Part shown: piece by piece, positions 53,509 through 62,311 of the stretch
Layout of the letters: each line of letters starts with the position of its first letter
How positions within the stretch are numbered: the stretch's first letter is position 1
Origin: a gamma proteobacterium HTCC2207
GTDB lineage: Bacteria; Pseudomonadota; Gammaproteobacteria; Pseudomonadales; Porticoccaceae
DNA length: 64,000 nucleotides
Assembly (NCBI GenBank): GCA_905182265.1
Contig: CAJJAO010000006.1
Location: 1 to 64,000, forward strand
Reading direction: 5' to 3'
Notes under the pieces: model-generated
Told to the model about the DNA's origin: nothing
The model's database searches: none
Seen by the model: the letters and a program-made list of their open reading frames with translations, nothing else
Translations under genes and position numbers: made by a program

Positions 53509-55083
53509 ATGGCACATGGTCCCGCAACACTCGCTGACGGCTGGTTAAAATATATTAGCCGTTGGGTCTTTACTACAAACCATAAAGACATTGGCACACT
53601 GTACCTCTGGTTCAGTTTCGCTATGTTTATTATGGGCGGTGCTTTTGCGATGGTTATCCGCGCAGAGCTCTTCCAGCCAGGCATGCAGTTAATCAAGCCT
53701 GAGTTCTTCAATCAGATGACTACCATGCATGGTTTAGTCATGGTGTTTGGTGCAATTATGCCGGCCTTTGTTGGCCTAGCTAACTGGATGATTCCGATGA
53801 TGATCGGCGCGCCAGATATGGCATTGCCGCGCATGAACAACCTGAGCTTCTGGATTCTTCCGTTCGCATTTGCGATTTTGACTTCCACATTGTTTATGGA
53901 AGGCGGCGGTCCTAACTTTGGTTGGACATTCTACGCACCACTCTCCACCACCTATGCACCAGATACAGTGAACTACTTTATCTTTGGTGTGCATATCATG
54001 GGTGCATCTTCAATTATGGGCTCCATTAACATTATCGCTACGGTAATGAATATGCGCGCACCTGGCATGACCTACATGAAAATGCCAATGTTCGTATGGA
54101 CCTGGGTTATTACAGCCTTTTTGCTAGTGGCAGTAATGCCAGTATTGGCCGGCGCAGTAACTATGATGCTTATGGATATTAACTTCGGTACTAGCTTCTT
54201 CGATGCAGCTGGTGGCGGTGACCCGGTACTGTTCCAGCATATTTTCTGGTTCTTCGGTCACCCAGAGGTTTACATTATTATCCTGCCCGCCTTTGGTGTG
54301 GTCTCTCAGATTATTCCTACGTTCAGCCGCAAACCGCTGTTTGGTTATTCGTCAATGGTTTACGCCACTGCCGCGATCGCCTTCCTGTCGTTTGTTGTTT
54401 GGGCACACCACATGTTTACTGTAGGCATGCCAATCGCCGGTGAGCTGTACTTTATGTACGCCACTATGCTGATTGCAGTGCCAACAGGTGTGAAGGTCTT
54501 TAACTGGATCACTACCATGTACAGAGGCTCATTGACCTTTGAAACTCCAATGCTATTCAGCATCGCGTTTGTGATTCTGTTTACCTTTGGTGGCTTCACC
54601 GGAATGATGTTGTCGATTGCAGCGGCGGATATGCAGTATCACGATACCTACTTTGTTGTAGCCCACTTCCATTACGTAATGGTTGCCGGTGCAGTATTTA
54701 GTGGTACCGCAGCAGTTTATTACTGGCTGCCAAAATGGTGCGGCAAGATGTATGACGAAACCATGGGTAAGCTCCAGTTTTGGATCGCCTTTATTGGTTT
54801 CAACATCACGTTTATGCCACAGCATTTCCTCGGTTTAGCAGGTATGCCACGTCGTTACGCTGATTACGGTCTGCAGTTTGCAGACTGGAACATGGTCTCA
54901 AGCATCGGTGCATTTATGTACGGTGGTGCGCAGATTTTGTTCCTGTATAACGTCATCCGCACGATCGGCTGGGGCAAGCCCACAAATGATCCGCAGGTTT
55001 GGGAAGGTGCAGAAGGTCTGGAGTGGACATTGCCTACACCAGCGCCGTACCACACGTTCGCTACTCCACCAAAGTTAAAGTAA
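53509..55083 (+). CDS. coxA: cytochrome c oxidase subunit I
   Basis: Catalytic heme-copper subunit with twelve membrane helices. Ligands are seen in TTMHGLVMVFGAIMPAF, in WFFGHPEVYIIILPAFG (CuB His and cross-linked Tyr; the Glu in GHPEV is typical of type A1), WAHHMFTVG and HDTYFVVAHFHYV. The track start is upstream in coxB; ATG 53509 with AGGGGAG upstream gives 524 residues. Confidence 0.98.
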   Translation: MAHGPATLADGWLKYISRWVFTTNHKDIGTLYLWFSFAMFIMGGAFAMVIRAELFQPGMQLIKPEFFNQMTTMHGLVMVFGAIMPAFVGLANWMIPMMIGAPDMALPRMNNLSFWILPFAFAILTSTLFMEGGGPNFGWTFYAPLSTTYAPDTVNYFIFGVHIMGASSIMGSINIIATVMNMRAPGMTYMKMPMFVWTWVITAFLLVAVMPVLAGAVTMMLMDINFGTSFFDAAGGGDPVLFQHIFWFFGHPEVYIIILPAFGVVSQIIPTFSRKPLFGYSSMVYATAAIAFLSFVVWAHHMFTVGMPIAGELYFMYATMLIAVPTGVKVFNWITTMYRGSLTFETPMLFSIAFVILFTFGGFTGMMLSIAAADMQYHDTYFVVAHFHYVMVAGAVFSGTAAVYYWLPKWCGKMYDETMGKLQFWIAFIGFNITFMPQHFLGLAGMPRRYADYGLQFADWNMVSSIGAFMYGGAQILFLYNVIRTIGWGKPTNDPQVWEGAEGLEWTLPTPAPYHTFATPPKLK

Positions 55084-55097
55084 GAGGCACAATAAGT

Positions 55098-55652
55098 ATG
55101 TCGGCGCATCCTAGTAATCGCTCGCTACTGGTCAAGTTGACCGCGTTAGCCGCCGCTATGTTTATGTTTGCAATCTTTGTGTTGCCGCCGCTCTATGATC
55201 TGTTTTGTGAGATCACGGGGATTGGCGGCAAGACAGAAGGCGCTTACACGGCAGTTGCAGTAGAAGTAGATACATCCAGAAATATTGAAGTGCAGTTTGT
55301 TGCGACCAATAACGCCACCATGCCCTGGGATTTTTACCCCATCGAAGAGCGAGTGATCGTTCATCCGGGCGAGTCTCGAGAAGTGGCGTTTTATGCTCAC
55401 AACAGAACAGGGCAAGACATGCTGGGCCAAGCCATTCCCAATGTGCTGCCTAACAATGCTGCAGATTACTTCCATAAAACGGAATGTTTTTGCTTTAACA
55501 ACCAACCCTTAGCGGCAGGCGAAACAGCCGAGCTAGCGTTGGTGTTTATTATAGATCCAGATCTACCGGCCAGTGTGAATACAGTAACCCTGTCCTACAC
55601 AATGTTTGATATAACAGACCGCACCAATGTGCAGGTCTCACAAGTACAGTAA
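55098..55652 (+). CDS. ctaG: cytochrome c oxidase assembly protein CtaG/Cox11
   Basis: Delivers copper to the CuB site of subunit I. One N-terminal membrane helix (about residues 10-32) precedes a periplasmic Ig-like domain with the copper-binding CFCF in KTECFCFNNQPLAAGE. The track start is inside coxA; ATG 55098 (MSAHPSNRSLLVKL) gives 184 residues, normal for Cox11. It sits between coxA and coxC, as in Pseudomonas. Confidence 0.96.
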   Translation: MSAHPSNRSLLVKLTALAAAMFMFAIFVLPPLYDLFCEITGIGGKTEGAYTAVAVEVDTSRNIEVQFVATNNATMPWDFYPIEERVIVHPGESREVAFYAHNRTGQDMLGQAIPNVLPNNAADYFHKTECFCFNNQPLAAGETAELALVFIIDPDLPASVNTVTLSYTMFDITDRTNVQVSQVQ

Positions 55653-55665
55653 ACGGAGAGAAACG

Positions 55666-56610
55666 ATGTCAACAGAAAGTACTTATTACGTACCCGACCA
55701 GAGCAAACTGCCGATAATCGCGGCAACTGGCATGGGTGTAATGGCTTATGGTGCTGCCTCATGGGTTCTAGAGGGTGGTACTGCCACCATCTTCCTGCTG
55801 GGCTCACTGCTTATGGCTGGCGTTTTGTACAAATGGTGGAGCATCGTCATTGACGAAAATATGCGCGGTCTCGCCAGCCCACAGCTCAAGCATTCTTATG
55901 TCTTGGGTATGCTGTGGTTTATCTTCTCTGAAGTGATGTTCTTTGCCTGCTTCTTTGGCGCCCTCTTCTATGTTCGCGTCTTAGTGAATTCCTGGATTGG
56001 CGGCGAAGCTGCTGTCGGCTGGTTCGATGACACCCCAACAGACGCAGCGGCTGCTAATGCTGTGCACCTATGGCCTGGCTACGAGACTGCATGGCCACCA
56101 ATGATCACTCCAGATCAGGCTGTTAATGGCGACGCCGCTCAGTTTAAGGGCCCAGACCAGAACATGAGCTTCCCAGGTTGGGACCGTATTCTGCATTGGT
56201 TACCGTTGTGGAACACGTTGGTTCTAATTACTTCAAGCTTCACAGTGCATATTGCGCACACGGCATTGAAAGACGATAACCGCAAAAAGTTTAATATTTG
56301 GTTAGGTATTACCGTTGCCCTAGGTATTTTCTTCCTGTTCTTGCAGGTCGAAGAATATATCGAAGCCTACGTGCACATGGGTCTGACTCTTGAGTCGGGA
56401 ATCTATGGCACTACGTTCTTTATGCTCACCGGTTTCCACGGCATGCACGTTACTCTGGGTACCGTGATGCTGTTGATTCAATGGATACGCGGACTAAAAG
56501 GCCACTTTACCCATGATGATCAGTTTGGTTTTGAAGCTGCTTCTTGGTACTGGCACTTTGTAGACGTGGTTTGGGTAGGCTTGTTCCTGTTTGTTTACGT
56601 ACTTGCGTAA
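55666..56610 (+). CDS. coxC: cytochrome c oxidase subunit III
   Basis: Membrane subunit that stabilises the oxidase and its proton uptake. 314 residues with seven helices; typical segments are FIFSEVMFFACFFGALFYV, EYIEAYVHMG and the C-terminal YWHFVDVVWVGLFLFVYV. ATG 55666 after ACGGAGAGAAACG is used in place of the earlier track start. A strong hairpin terminator follows. Confidence 0.97.
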   Translation: MSTESTYYVPDQSKLPIIAATGMGVMAYGAASWVLEGGTATIFLLGSLLMAGVLYKWWSIVIDENMRGLASPQLKHSYVLGMLWFIFSEVMFFACFFGALFYVRVLVNSWIGGEAAVGWFDDTPTDAAAANAVHLWPGYETAWPPMITPDQAVNGDAAQFKGPDQNMSFPGWDRILHWLPLWNTLVLITSSFTVHIAHTALKDDNRKKFNIWLGITVALGIFFLFLQVEEYIEAYVHMGLTLESGIYGTTFFMLTGFHGMHVTLGTVMLLIQWIRGLKGHFTHDDQFGFEAASWYWHFVDVVWVGLFLFVYVLA

Positions 56611-56631
56611 GTAACAGCAGAGTTACCGAAG

Positions 56632-56656
56632 CGGCCAGGTATTCCCTGGCCGTTTT
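56632..56656 (+). terminator. rho-independent terminator after coxC
   Basis: CGGCCAGG-TATTC-CCTGGCCG forms an 8-bp perfect stem followed by TTTT, 22 nt after the coxC stop. Confidence 0.88.
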
Positions 56657-56674
56657 CATCTCTGGCTTAAAGTA

Positions 56675-56944
56675 TTACTGCTTTGGCGGAGCCTGAATTG
56701 GATAAGGTGTTGTGGCCTCTGGATGTAGCTGACGATCCCAGGGTGCTTTACTGCTAAGCTGCCCGGTATAAGCGCCGAAGATAACAGTTCCGATTAGAAG
56801 GCCGGCAAGCGTGATACGCAGACCTAGAGCGAACAGCAAGCGGCGTTTTGAGTTGCCTAGGTCTTTCACCAGAAAGCGCAGGCCGCTAAATAGGCTGATC
56901 ACTACGGCGATAAACAGTACAACAATAATAGTCTTTAATAGCAT
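56675..56944 (-). CDS. twin transmembrane protein (DUF2909 family)
   Basis: Small membrane protein with two hydrophobic segments (about residues 4-25 and 38-60), LLKTIIVVLFIAVVISLFSGL and the middle LVKDLGNSKRRL. This pattern and the place opposite coxC/SURF1 match the DUF2909 protein found in Pseudomonas cox loci. The track start is 13 codons earlier; ATG 56944 is chosen because it starts at the conserved helix (89 residues). Role unknown, presumably oxidase-related. Confidence 0.82.
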   Translation of the reverse strand: MLLKTIIVVLFIAVVISLFSGLRFLVKDLGNSKRRLLFALGLRITLAGLLIGTVIFGAYTGQLSSKAPWDRQLHPEATTPYPIQAPPKQ

Positions 56945-56985
56945 GGTATTAACCGCTCTTGAGAAAGGTTGGAATTTAAACACAG

Positions 56986-57771
56986 ATGACCACTGAGCCC
57001 CAATTATCTACGCAGGGATTTACCTGGCAGCCCAATAAAAAAATATTGTTGCTGAGCTTTTGCCTGTTTCCGCTTTTGGTCACCTTGGGATTCTGGCAAT
57101 TAGATCGGGCTGACGAAAAGCAGCGTATTGTTAATCAGTACAATGCGAACCAGCAGGCCGCACCGGCGACCGTAATCGATCTGTCCAGGGCCACAAATTT
57201 GGGCATTGCTCAAAATTTACAATATCGCAGCGCATGGTTGGTGGGCGAGTTGGACTCAAGCCGCGAGATCATCCTCGACAACCGTGTTAAAAACGGTCGT
57301 CCTGGCTACGAAATATTGCAAGCTCTCACCGTTATTGGGCTAGAGCAAAAGGTGTTGGTCAACCGAGGTTGGGTGCCGGCTTCACTAGATCGCAGAGAGC
57401 TTCCTGAGATAGAGCCTGTAATGGGTTCGGTTCAGCTGCGCGGATCCCTTTACCAGACACTAGGTGGTTATCGCCTCGACGACGGTATAGGCCGAGTCAG
57501 TGCATGGCCAGCCCGAGTAGGCTGGGTATCAGCCGAGCGTGCAGAGCTGTTATTTGGTGAAACCTTTTTCCCCTATCAGCTGCGCCTCGATCAAGACAGT
57601 GTGGGTGCACTACAAACAGGCTGGGCTACAGTATCTGTAATGCCAGCCAAACACACAGGCTATGCGGTGCAATGGTTTGCCATGGCATTTGTATTATTAA
57701 TCATGACAGTGATTGCCAACTCGAATTTACCAGAGCTTTCAAAAAGAAGCTCAGCAAAAAGGCGCTCTTAA
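56986..57771 (+). CDS. SURF1-family cytochrome oxidase assembly protein
   Basis: Assists heme a insertion into subunit I. The 261-residue protein has N- and C-terminal membrane helices, LGFWQLDRADEKQRIV near residue 36, NRGWVPASLDRRELP near residue 127 and FAMAFVLLIMTVIANS at the end. It ends with a basic tail KRSSAKRRS; a lysine-rich repeat continues in frame after the stop (see the repeat entry). Confidence 0.94.
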   Translation: MTTEPQLSTQGFTWQPNKKILLLSFCLFPLLVTLGFWQLDRADEKQRIVNQYNANQQAAPATVIDLSRATNLGIAQNLQYRSAWLVGELDSSREIILDNRVKNGRPGYEILQALTVIGLEQKVLVNRGWVPASLDRRELPEIEPVMGSVQLRGSLYQTLGGYRLDDGIGRVSAWPARVGWVSAERAELLFGETFFPYQLRLDQDSVGALQTGWATVSVMPAKHTGYAVQWFAMAFVLLIMTVIANSNLPELSKRSSAKRRS

Positions 57772-57807
57772 AAAAAGCCCAGCAAAAAGCAGCTCAAAAA
57801 AGCGTCG
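57741..57807. repeat. degenerate AAAAAG-GCTC tandem repeat across SURF1 stop
   Basis: Five units of 12-15 nt, each starting AAAAAG or AAAAAA and mostly ending in GCTC or GCCC, from 57741 to 57807. The SURF1 TAA is inside unit two. Reading on in frame gives KKPSKKQLKKASRN and then TAG, a continuation of the basic tail. Confidence 0.75.
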
Positions 57808-57844
57808 AGAAACTAGCTCAGACCCTGAACAATAGGACCAAATA

Positions 57845-58462
57845 ATGACTGAAACGACAGAGATAACCGCCAAGCAACGAAGCTTCCAGTATCAAATCTG
57901 GCTAATGCTGATTATTGTTTTCGGTGTGATACTAGCTGGCTTCTTAATGGTACCGAAAACCGAAGAGCAGCGATTAGCCATGATGGAGCGCCTAGGCACT
58001 ACTAACCAGGGCGATATCGTCAGCCCGACGGTCGACCTGAGCTCATTACTAGATTCAATCCCTCAAGACGAAGCGGCTAAGTGGAAAGTAGTCGTTGCTG
58101 GGGGTGAAGGCTGTGACCAAGGCTGTCAGGACGTTTTGGTCAACAGTCGTCAGATTCATATGCTGTTGGGTAAATCCAGCCTGCGCCTTGAACGTGTTTA
58201 CCTGCCCGACTCAACTAATCTAGAGTTGCTTGAACTTGAAGAGCTGCAGGCCGCTCACCCCTATTTGATTATTAACCCCGTAGACTCTGCCGACTTGAGC
58301 GCATTGTTACAGGGTAGCTCCGCAGAATGGGATATGGCCGACACCAGATATTTCGTGGTCACCCCAGACTATCAGGCCGTTTTATACTACACCCAGCAAC
58401 ATGATGGTGCCGGTCTGCTAGACGACCTAAAACATCTGTTAAAATACTCACCAAACCGATAA
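57845..58462 (+). CDS. membrane-anchored CxxxC protein of the cox locus
   Basis: 205 residues with one N-terminal membrane helix (about residues 16-36) and a soluble domain carrying GEGCDQGCQDVLVNSRQIH. The spacing CxxxC and the following thioredoxin-like pattern resemble SCO proteins, so a role in copper delivery or thiol chemistry is plausible. A protein like this lies between SURF1 and heme A synthase in Pseudomonas. No function is assigned; the gene for heme A synthase that normally follows is missing here. Confidence 0.7.
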   Translation: MTETTEITAKQRSFQYQIWLMLIIVFGVILAGFLMVPKTEEQRLAMMERLGTTNQGDIVSPTVDLSSLLDSIPQDEAAKWKVVVAGGEGCDQGCQDVLVNSRQIHMLLGKSSLRLERVYLPDSTNLELLELEELQAAHPYLIINPVDSADLSALLQGSSAEWDMADTRYFVVTPDYQAVLYYTQQHDGAGLLDDLKHLLKYSPNR

Positions 58463-58494
58463 CAACAGCACTGAGCTATTTGGGATAAAACACC

Positions 58495-59394
58495 ATGTCG
58501 AACGTTGAAACGACCATCGCAGTAACTTGGCGCGACTATTTAGAGCTTTGTAAGCCTAATGTAGTCGCCCTAATGATACTGACCTCAGTGATCGGTATGT
58601 TGCTGTCGACAACCGCATCAATCCCAATGCAAATATTAATCTTTGGTAATCTGGGTATCGCGCTCTGCGCGGGCTCTGCCGCTGCGGTCAATCATATTGT
58701 CGATCGCAATGTCGATGACAAAATGGCCCGCACCGCCAGTCGCCCTATCGCCCAGGGCCGCCTAGACCCTAAGCAAGCCGTTATCTTTGCCATGGTCACC
58801 GGTCTTGCGGGCATGGCTATCCTAATTGTTTTTACTAACGTTCTGACTGCTTGGCTTACGCTGGCTTCATCCGTTGGTTATGCCTTTGTTTACACAATGT
58901 TTCTCAAGCGCGCTACACCCCAGAATATTGTCATTGGTGGTTTGGCCGGCGCAGCACCCCCGCTACTAGGCTGGGTGGCCGTCACTGGTGAGATACACCA
59001 CAATGCTTTGCTTTTAGTGCTCATTATTTTTGCTTGGACACCGCCCCACTTTTGGGCACTGGCCATACACCGTAAAGAAGAATACGCCAAGGCAGATATC
59101 CCCATGTTGCCTGTGACCCACGGCGAGCGATACACCAAGATTAATATCTTGCTGTACACCGTGATGCTGATTGTGGTCACCACCCTGCCCTACTTAACCG
59201 GTATGTTTGGCTGGTTGTATCTGGCGGGTTCGTTGCTACTCGGCGGGCGCTTTCTCTACTGGGGAATCGTTATGTGGTTCGACAAAGACAGCGGCATGAA
59301 GACCTTTAGATTTTCGATTGTTTATCTGATGGTGCTGTTCGCTCTGATGCTGGTCGATCACTACCTGATCGAAACCGCACTCTATATAGCGTAA
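58495..59394 (+). CDS. cyoE: protoheme IX farnesyltransferase (heme O synthase)
   Basis: Makes heme O from protoheme for heme-copper oxidases. The UbiA-type motif NHIVDRNVDDKMARTASRP and the second motif around AIHRKEEYAKADIPMLPV are clear, with seven or more membrane segments. 299 residues. In an aa3 oxidase locus it is also called ctaB. It lies between the CxxxC protein and the SCO gene. Confidence 0.96.
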   Translation: MSNVETTIAVTWRDYLELCKPNVVALMILTSVIGMLLSTTASIPMQILIFGNLGIALCAGSAAAVNHIVDRNVDDKMARTASRPIAQGRLDPKQAVIFAMVTGLAGMAILIVFTNVLTAWLTLASSVGYAFVYTMFLKRATPQNIVIGGLAGAAPPLLGWVAVTGEIHHNALLLVLIIFAWTPPHFWALAIHRKEEYAKADIPMLPVTHGERYTKINILLYTVMLIVVTTLPYLTGMFGWLYLAGSLLLGGRFLYWGIVMWFDKDSGMKTFRFSIVYLMVLFALMLVDHYLIETALYIA

Positions 59395-59455
59395 CGCCGC
59401 TACTGAAACCTAGATTTTCTGGCGATTATTAGACACAACTCACAGGACAGACCCC

Positions 59456-60094
59456 ATGGAACAGAAAGCCGCAATTCGACGAACTATAGCCATCGTACTG
59501 GCCTTTATTGCGCTGGTGATTTACGGCTTTATCTGGCGTATGAACCAACCAGTGGTTTTAAACGAAGAACAGCTGCGTGTTAACGGTGCTATCGTTTTGA
59601 ATACCCCAAGAATTTTCAGTGATTTCGAGCTGGTAGACCACCGCGGCGAGACGTTTAATATTGCTCGCATGCAAGACGTCTGGACTATCGTCTTTTTCGG
59701 CTTTACCAACTGCCCAGATATTTGCCCTACGACCTTGGCGACCCTCAACGACACCTATAGCAAGCTCAAAGACAGTGAGAAGGAGCGTCTACAGATCGTC
59801 ATGATCTCTCTAGACTCAGAGCGGGATACTGTGGAAAAGCTGGCTGAGTACGTGCCCTACTTCAACGAAGAGTTTATTGGTGTCACGGGCAACAAGCACC
59901 TGATTCGCCGACTCACGGCAGAAATCAATGTTGCCTACAACAAGGTGCCATTAGAGGGCGAAGATTACACAATAGATCACAGCACTCAGCTAGTACTTAT
60001 TAACCCTAAAGGCCATTATCACGGCTTCTTTAAAGCGCCTCATAGCGAAACCATGTTACGCAGCACCTGGCGTTCAATTTACGCGACGTTTTAA
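59456..60094 (+). CDS. SCO1/SenC-family copper chaperone
   Basis: Thioredoxin-fold copper protein that assists CuA assembly. An N-terminal membrane anchor (about residues 9-27) is followed by the copper motif FGFTNCPDICPTTLATL (CxxxC) and the conserved DHSTQLVLINPKGHY His. 212 residues, the normal length. Last gene of the oxidase assembly set, convergent with znuB. Confidence 0.95.
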   Translation: MEQKAAIRRTIAIVLAFIALVIYGFIWRMNQPVVLNEEQLRVNGAIVLNTPRIFSDFELVDHRGETFNIARMQDVWTIVFFGFTNCPDICPTTLATLNDTYSKLKDSEKERLQIVMISLDSERDTVEKLAEYVPYFNEEFIGVTGNKHLIRRLTAEINVAYNKVPLEGEDYTIDHSTQLVLINPKGHYHGFFKAPHSETMLRSTWRSIYATF

Positions 60095-60109
60095 CTGGTT
60101 AATTGAGTA

Positions 60110-60895
60110 CTAAACCCGCTGCTTGAACCCGAGTGACAGGGTAAACAGCAGCGCGGCACAGAGCACCACCGACGGCCCAGCAGGGGCGTCGGTATACCAA
60201 GACATCGCCAACCCCATTACTACCGTCACCATCGCAATACCACTAGCAGCTATCGCCATCTGTTCCGGCGTTTGGCTCACTCTGCGGGCGGTTGCAGCAG
60301 GAATAATCAACAGCGCCGTAATTAACAGTACACCGACAATTTTCATAGCAATCGCAATCACCAGGGCCGTTATTAGCATCAACGCCGTGCGCACCATCAC
60401 CACATTGGTGCCCTCCACTGCCGCTAATTCCGGGTCCACTGTAATATTGATCAGCTGTTTCCACAGAACGCCCAGTAAAACCAGCACCAGAGCAGCCACG
60501 CCATAGATTATCCAGAGGTCCTCAACGGTCACCGACAGTAAATCCCCAAATAACAGTGACATAAGATCAACCCGCACATCTGGCAGTAACGAAATCACCA
60601 CCAATCCGGCTGCCAATGCTGAATGGGACAGAATACCCAACAAAGTATCTAGAGATAAAAAGCCCCGCTGTTCTAAGACTACTAGTCCCAGAGCCATCAA
60701 TAGAGGTACCGCCGTTACGGTAATACTCAGATTAACTTCCAACAGCACGCCCAGAGCAACCCCTAATAGCGCACTGTGCGCCAAGGTATCGCCAAAATAG
60801 GCCATGCGTCGCCACACCACAAAACAGCCCAGAGGCCCCGCCACCACGGCCACACCAATGCCGGCCAGCAATGCATAGAGCAGAAAATCAGTCAT
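60110..60895 (-). CDS. znuB: zinc ABC transporter permease ZnuB
   Basis: Membrane permease for high-affinity zinc import. The ABC-3 family pattern is seen in VVAGPLGCFVVWRRMAYFGDTLAHSALLGVALG and TALVIAIAMKIVGVLLITALLIIPAATA. The track start is 29 codons upstream inside znuC; ATG 60895 (MTDFLLYALLAGIG) overlaps the znuC end by 8 nt and gives 261 residues, as in E. coli. Confidence 0.96.
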   Translation of the reverse strand: MTDFLLYALLAGIGVAVVAGPLGCFVVWRRMAYFGDTLAHSALLGVALGVLLEVNLSITVTAVPLLMALGLVVLEQRGFLSLDTLLGILSHSALAAGLVVISLLPDVRVDLMSLLFGDLLSVTVEDLWIIYGVAALVLVLLGVLWKQLINITVDPELAAVEGTNVVMVRTALMLITALVIAIAMKIVGVLLITALLIIPAATARRVSQTPEQMAIAASGIAMVTVVMGLAMSWYTDAPAGPSVVLCAALLFTLSLGFKQRV

Positions 60896-61685
60896 GGTCA
60901 CAGCCCTCCCCGTGTTGGTGGGTGCCACTGGCATCCAAAACCTCACCGTGAACACTGTGTTGGTGGTCATGATTGTGGGCATAAAGAGCTGTTTGTCCAG
61001 AAAGGGCCGTTTGTCCCGAAATGGGAGGTTGCCCGAAAATATCCAAATAGGCTGGGTCCTGGCTCACCTGCTCAGGCCGCCCATGGCAGCAAATATGCCG
61101 GTTTAGGCAAATCACACGATCCGTCGCCGACATAACAATATGCAGATCATGAGACACCATGAGTACAGCGCAGTTAAGGCTAGCACTCAGCTCGCCAATC
61201 ATTTTATACAGCGCATTTTGGCCATTTACGTCCACCCCCTGCACCGGCTCGTCCAATACCAGCAAATTAGGCTTGCGTAAGATCGCCCGAGCCAACAGTG
61301 CCCGCTGCATCTCGCCTCCAGACAGTTTCTGAATCGGCGTAGCTGCCAAGTGCCCAATGCCCACAGACTCTAGGGCGCTGTGACAGGCACTGTGAGAAGT
61401 ATTGGCCAGCTGCAAAAAGCGGCAGGTAGAGATAGGTAATGTAGGGTCAATATGCAGCTTCTGGGGCATATAGCCCACATTCAGATTGGCTGCCGGACAC
61501 ACAGTCCCCGAGTCCGGGGCCAGCAAACCCAAAACAATACGTACCAGTGTCGATTTCCCGGCACCGTTAGGGCCAATAAGCGTCGTAATCTCACCCTGAT
61601 TGAGCTGCAGACTGATATTTTGCAGCACATGCTTGCTAGAAAAGCTTTTATTGACTCCCTCTAGAGTCATCAGGGGGCTAGTCAT
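60888..61685 (-). CDS. znuC: zinc ABC transporter ATP-binding protein ZnuC
   Basis: ATPase of the zinc importer. Walker A is LIGPNGAGKSTLVRIVLG, signature LSGGEMQRALLARAIL, Walker B LLVLDEPVQGVD. ATG 61685 overlaps the zur stop by 8 nt and gives 265 residues. The C-terminus is His-rich (HNHDHQH; THQHGEGCDHD), a likely zinc-sensing or storage tail. Just before it three imperfect hexapeptide units IFGQPP, ISGQTA and LSGQTA come from an 18-nt tandem repeat. Confidence 0.96.
   Translation of the reverse strand: MTSPLMTLEGVNKSFSSKHVLQNISLQLNQGEITTLIGPNGAGKSTLVRIVLGLLAPDSGTVCPAANLNVGYMPQKLHIDPTLPISTCRFLQLANTSHSACHSALESVGIGHLAATPIQKLSGGEMQRALLARAILRKPNLLVLDEPVQGVDVNGQNALYKMIGELSASLNCAVLMVSHDLHIVMSATDRVICLNRHICCHGRPEQVSQDPAYLDIFGQPPISGQTALSGQTALYAHNHDHQHSVHGEVLDASGTHQHGEGCDHD
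60987..61040. repeat. 18-nt tandem repeat in znuC
   Basis: Three 18-nt units (60987-61004, 61005-61022, 61023-61040) share the pattern GTTTGTCCxGAAA on the plus strand and encode x-(S/F)-G-Q-x-x repeats in ZnuC, just ahead of the His-rich tail. Confidence 0.75.
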
Positions 61686-62193
61686 GGCTTGAGCCCTCGG
61701 AGTCGTCTGGATTACTCGAACATTGCGGGCAAAGCCCAAAAAGCTCGAGAGTCTGGCTCTGTAAGGTAAAATTAGCCTTATCGCTGGCGCTCTGGAGCAG
61801 GCCATTAATTGTGTTGTGGGCTACTTCGGCGGCGCTCCCGCACTGACTACAAATCATAAACAGATTACTATGCTCGCTATTGGGAAAAGGGCAGCCAATA
61901 TAAGCATTTAAAGAAGGAATTCGGTGAATTAACCCCAGCTGTAGTAAAAATTCGATGGCTCGATAAACCGTGGGCGGTGCGATGGGCTTTTCTAGAAGCT
62001 TAGATAGCTGATCCTGCAGCTGGTAAGCGCCCAAGGGTTGGTGGCTCTGCCACAGCAAGCGCAGCACAGACTCGCGAGTGATGGTCATGCGCGCCTTTTT
62101 CTCAGTGCACAGATCATTGGCACGAGTTAGGGCAGCACTAATACAGCGCCCATGGTCATGGGGCTGGTGTACAAGCCTCGAATTTGTCAGCAT
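61678..62193 (-). CDS. zur: zinc uptake regulator Zur (Fur family)
   Basis: Zinc-dependent repressor of zinc uptake genes. The winged helix has MTITRESVLRLLWQSHQPLGAYQLQDQL and APPTVYRAIEFLLQLGLIHR; metal-binding cysteines are ICSQCGSA and LCPQCSSN. 171 residues, like E. coli Zur. It leads zur-znuC-znuB with 8-nt overlaps and diverges from znuA across a Zur-box palindrome. Confidence 0.95.
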   Translation of the reverse strand: MLTNSRLVHQPHDHGRCISAALTRANDLCTEKKARMTITRESVLRLLWQSHQPLGAYQLQDQLSKLLEKPIAPPTVYRAIEFLLQLGLIHRIPSLNAYIGCPFPNSEHSNLFMICSQCGSAAEVAHNTINGLLQSASDKANFTLQSQTLELFGLCPQCSSNPDDSEGSSHD

Positions 62194-62225
62194 AGCGAGC
62201 CTAATAGGTTAGGGTTTTAATAAAT

Positions 62226-62248
62226 GATACGTTATAATATAACATTAA
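62226..62248. promoter_or_regulatory. Zur box between zur and znuA
   Basis: The palindrome core GTTATAATATAAC (62231-62243) matches the E. coli-type Zur box TGTTATANTATAACA and contains a TATAAT -10. Placed between divergent zur-znuCB and znuA, it can control both with zinc. Confidence 0.85.
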
Positions 62249-62311
62249 TAAACAACAAGCAGATACTCTCTTGGTTACTTGCTAAAATTTCCGTTGAAAA
62301 CTGATCGCTTT

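Noticed and set aside
56207-56215. TGTGGAACA in coxC as parS
   Set aside because: Only one half-site matches; the other half does not.
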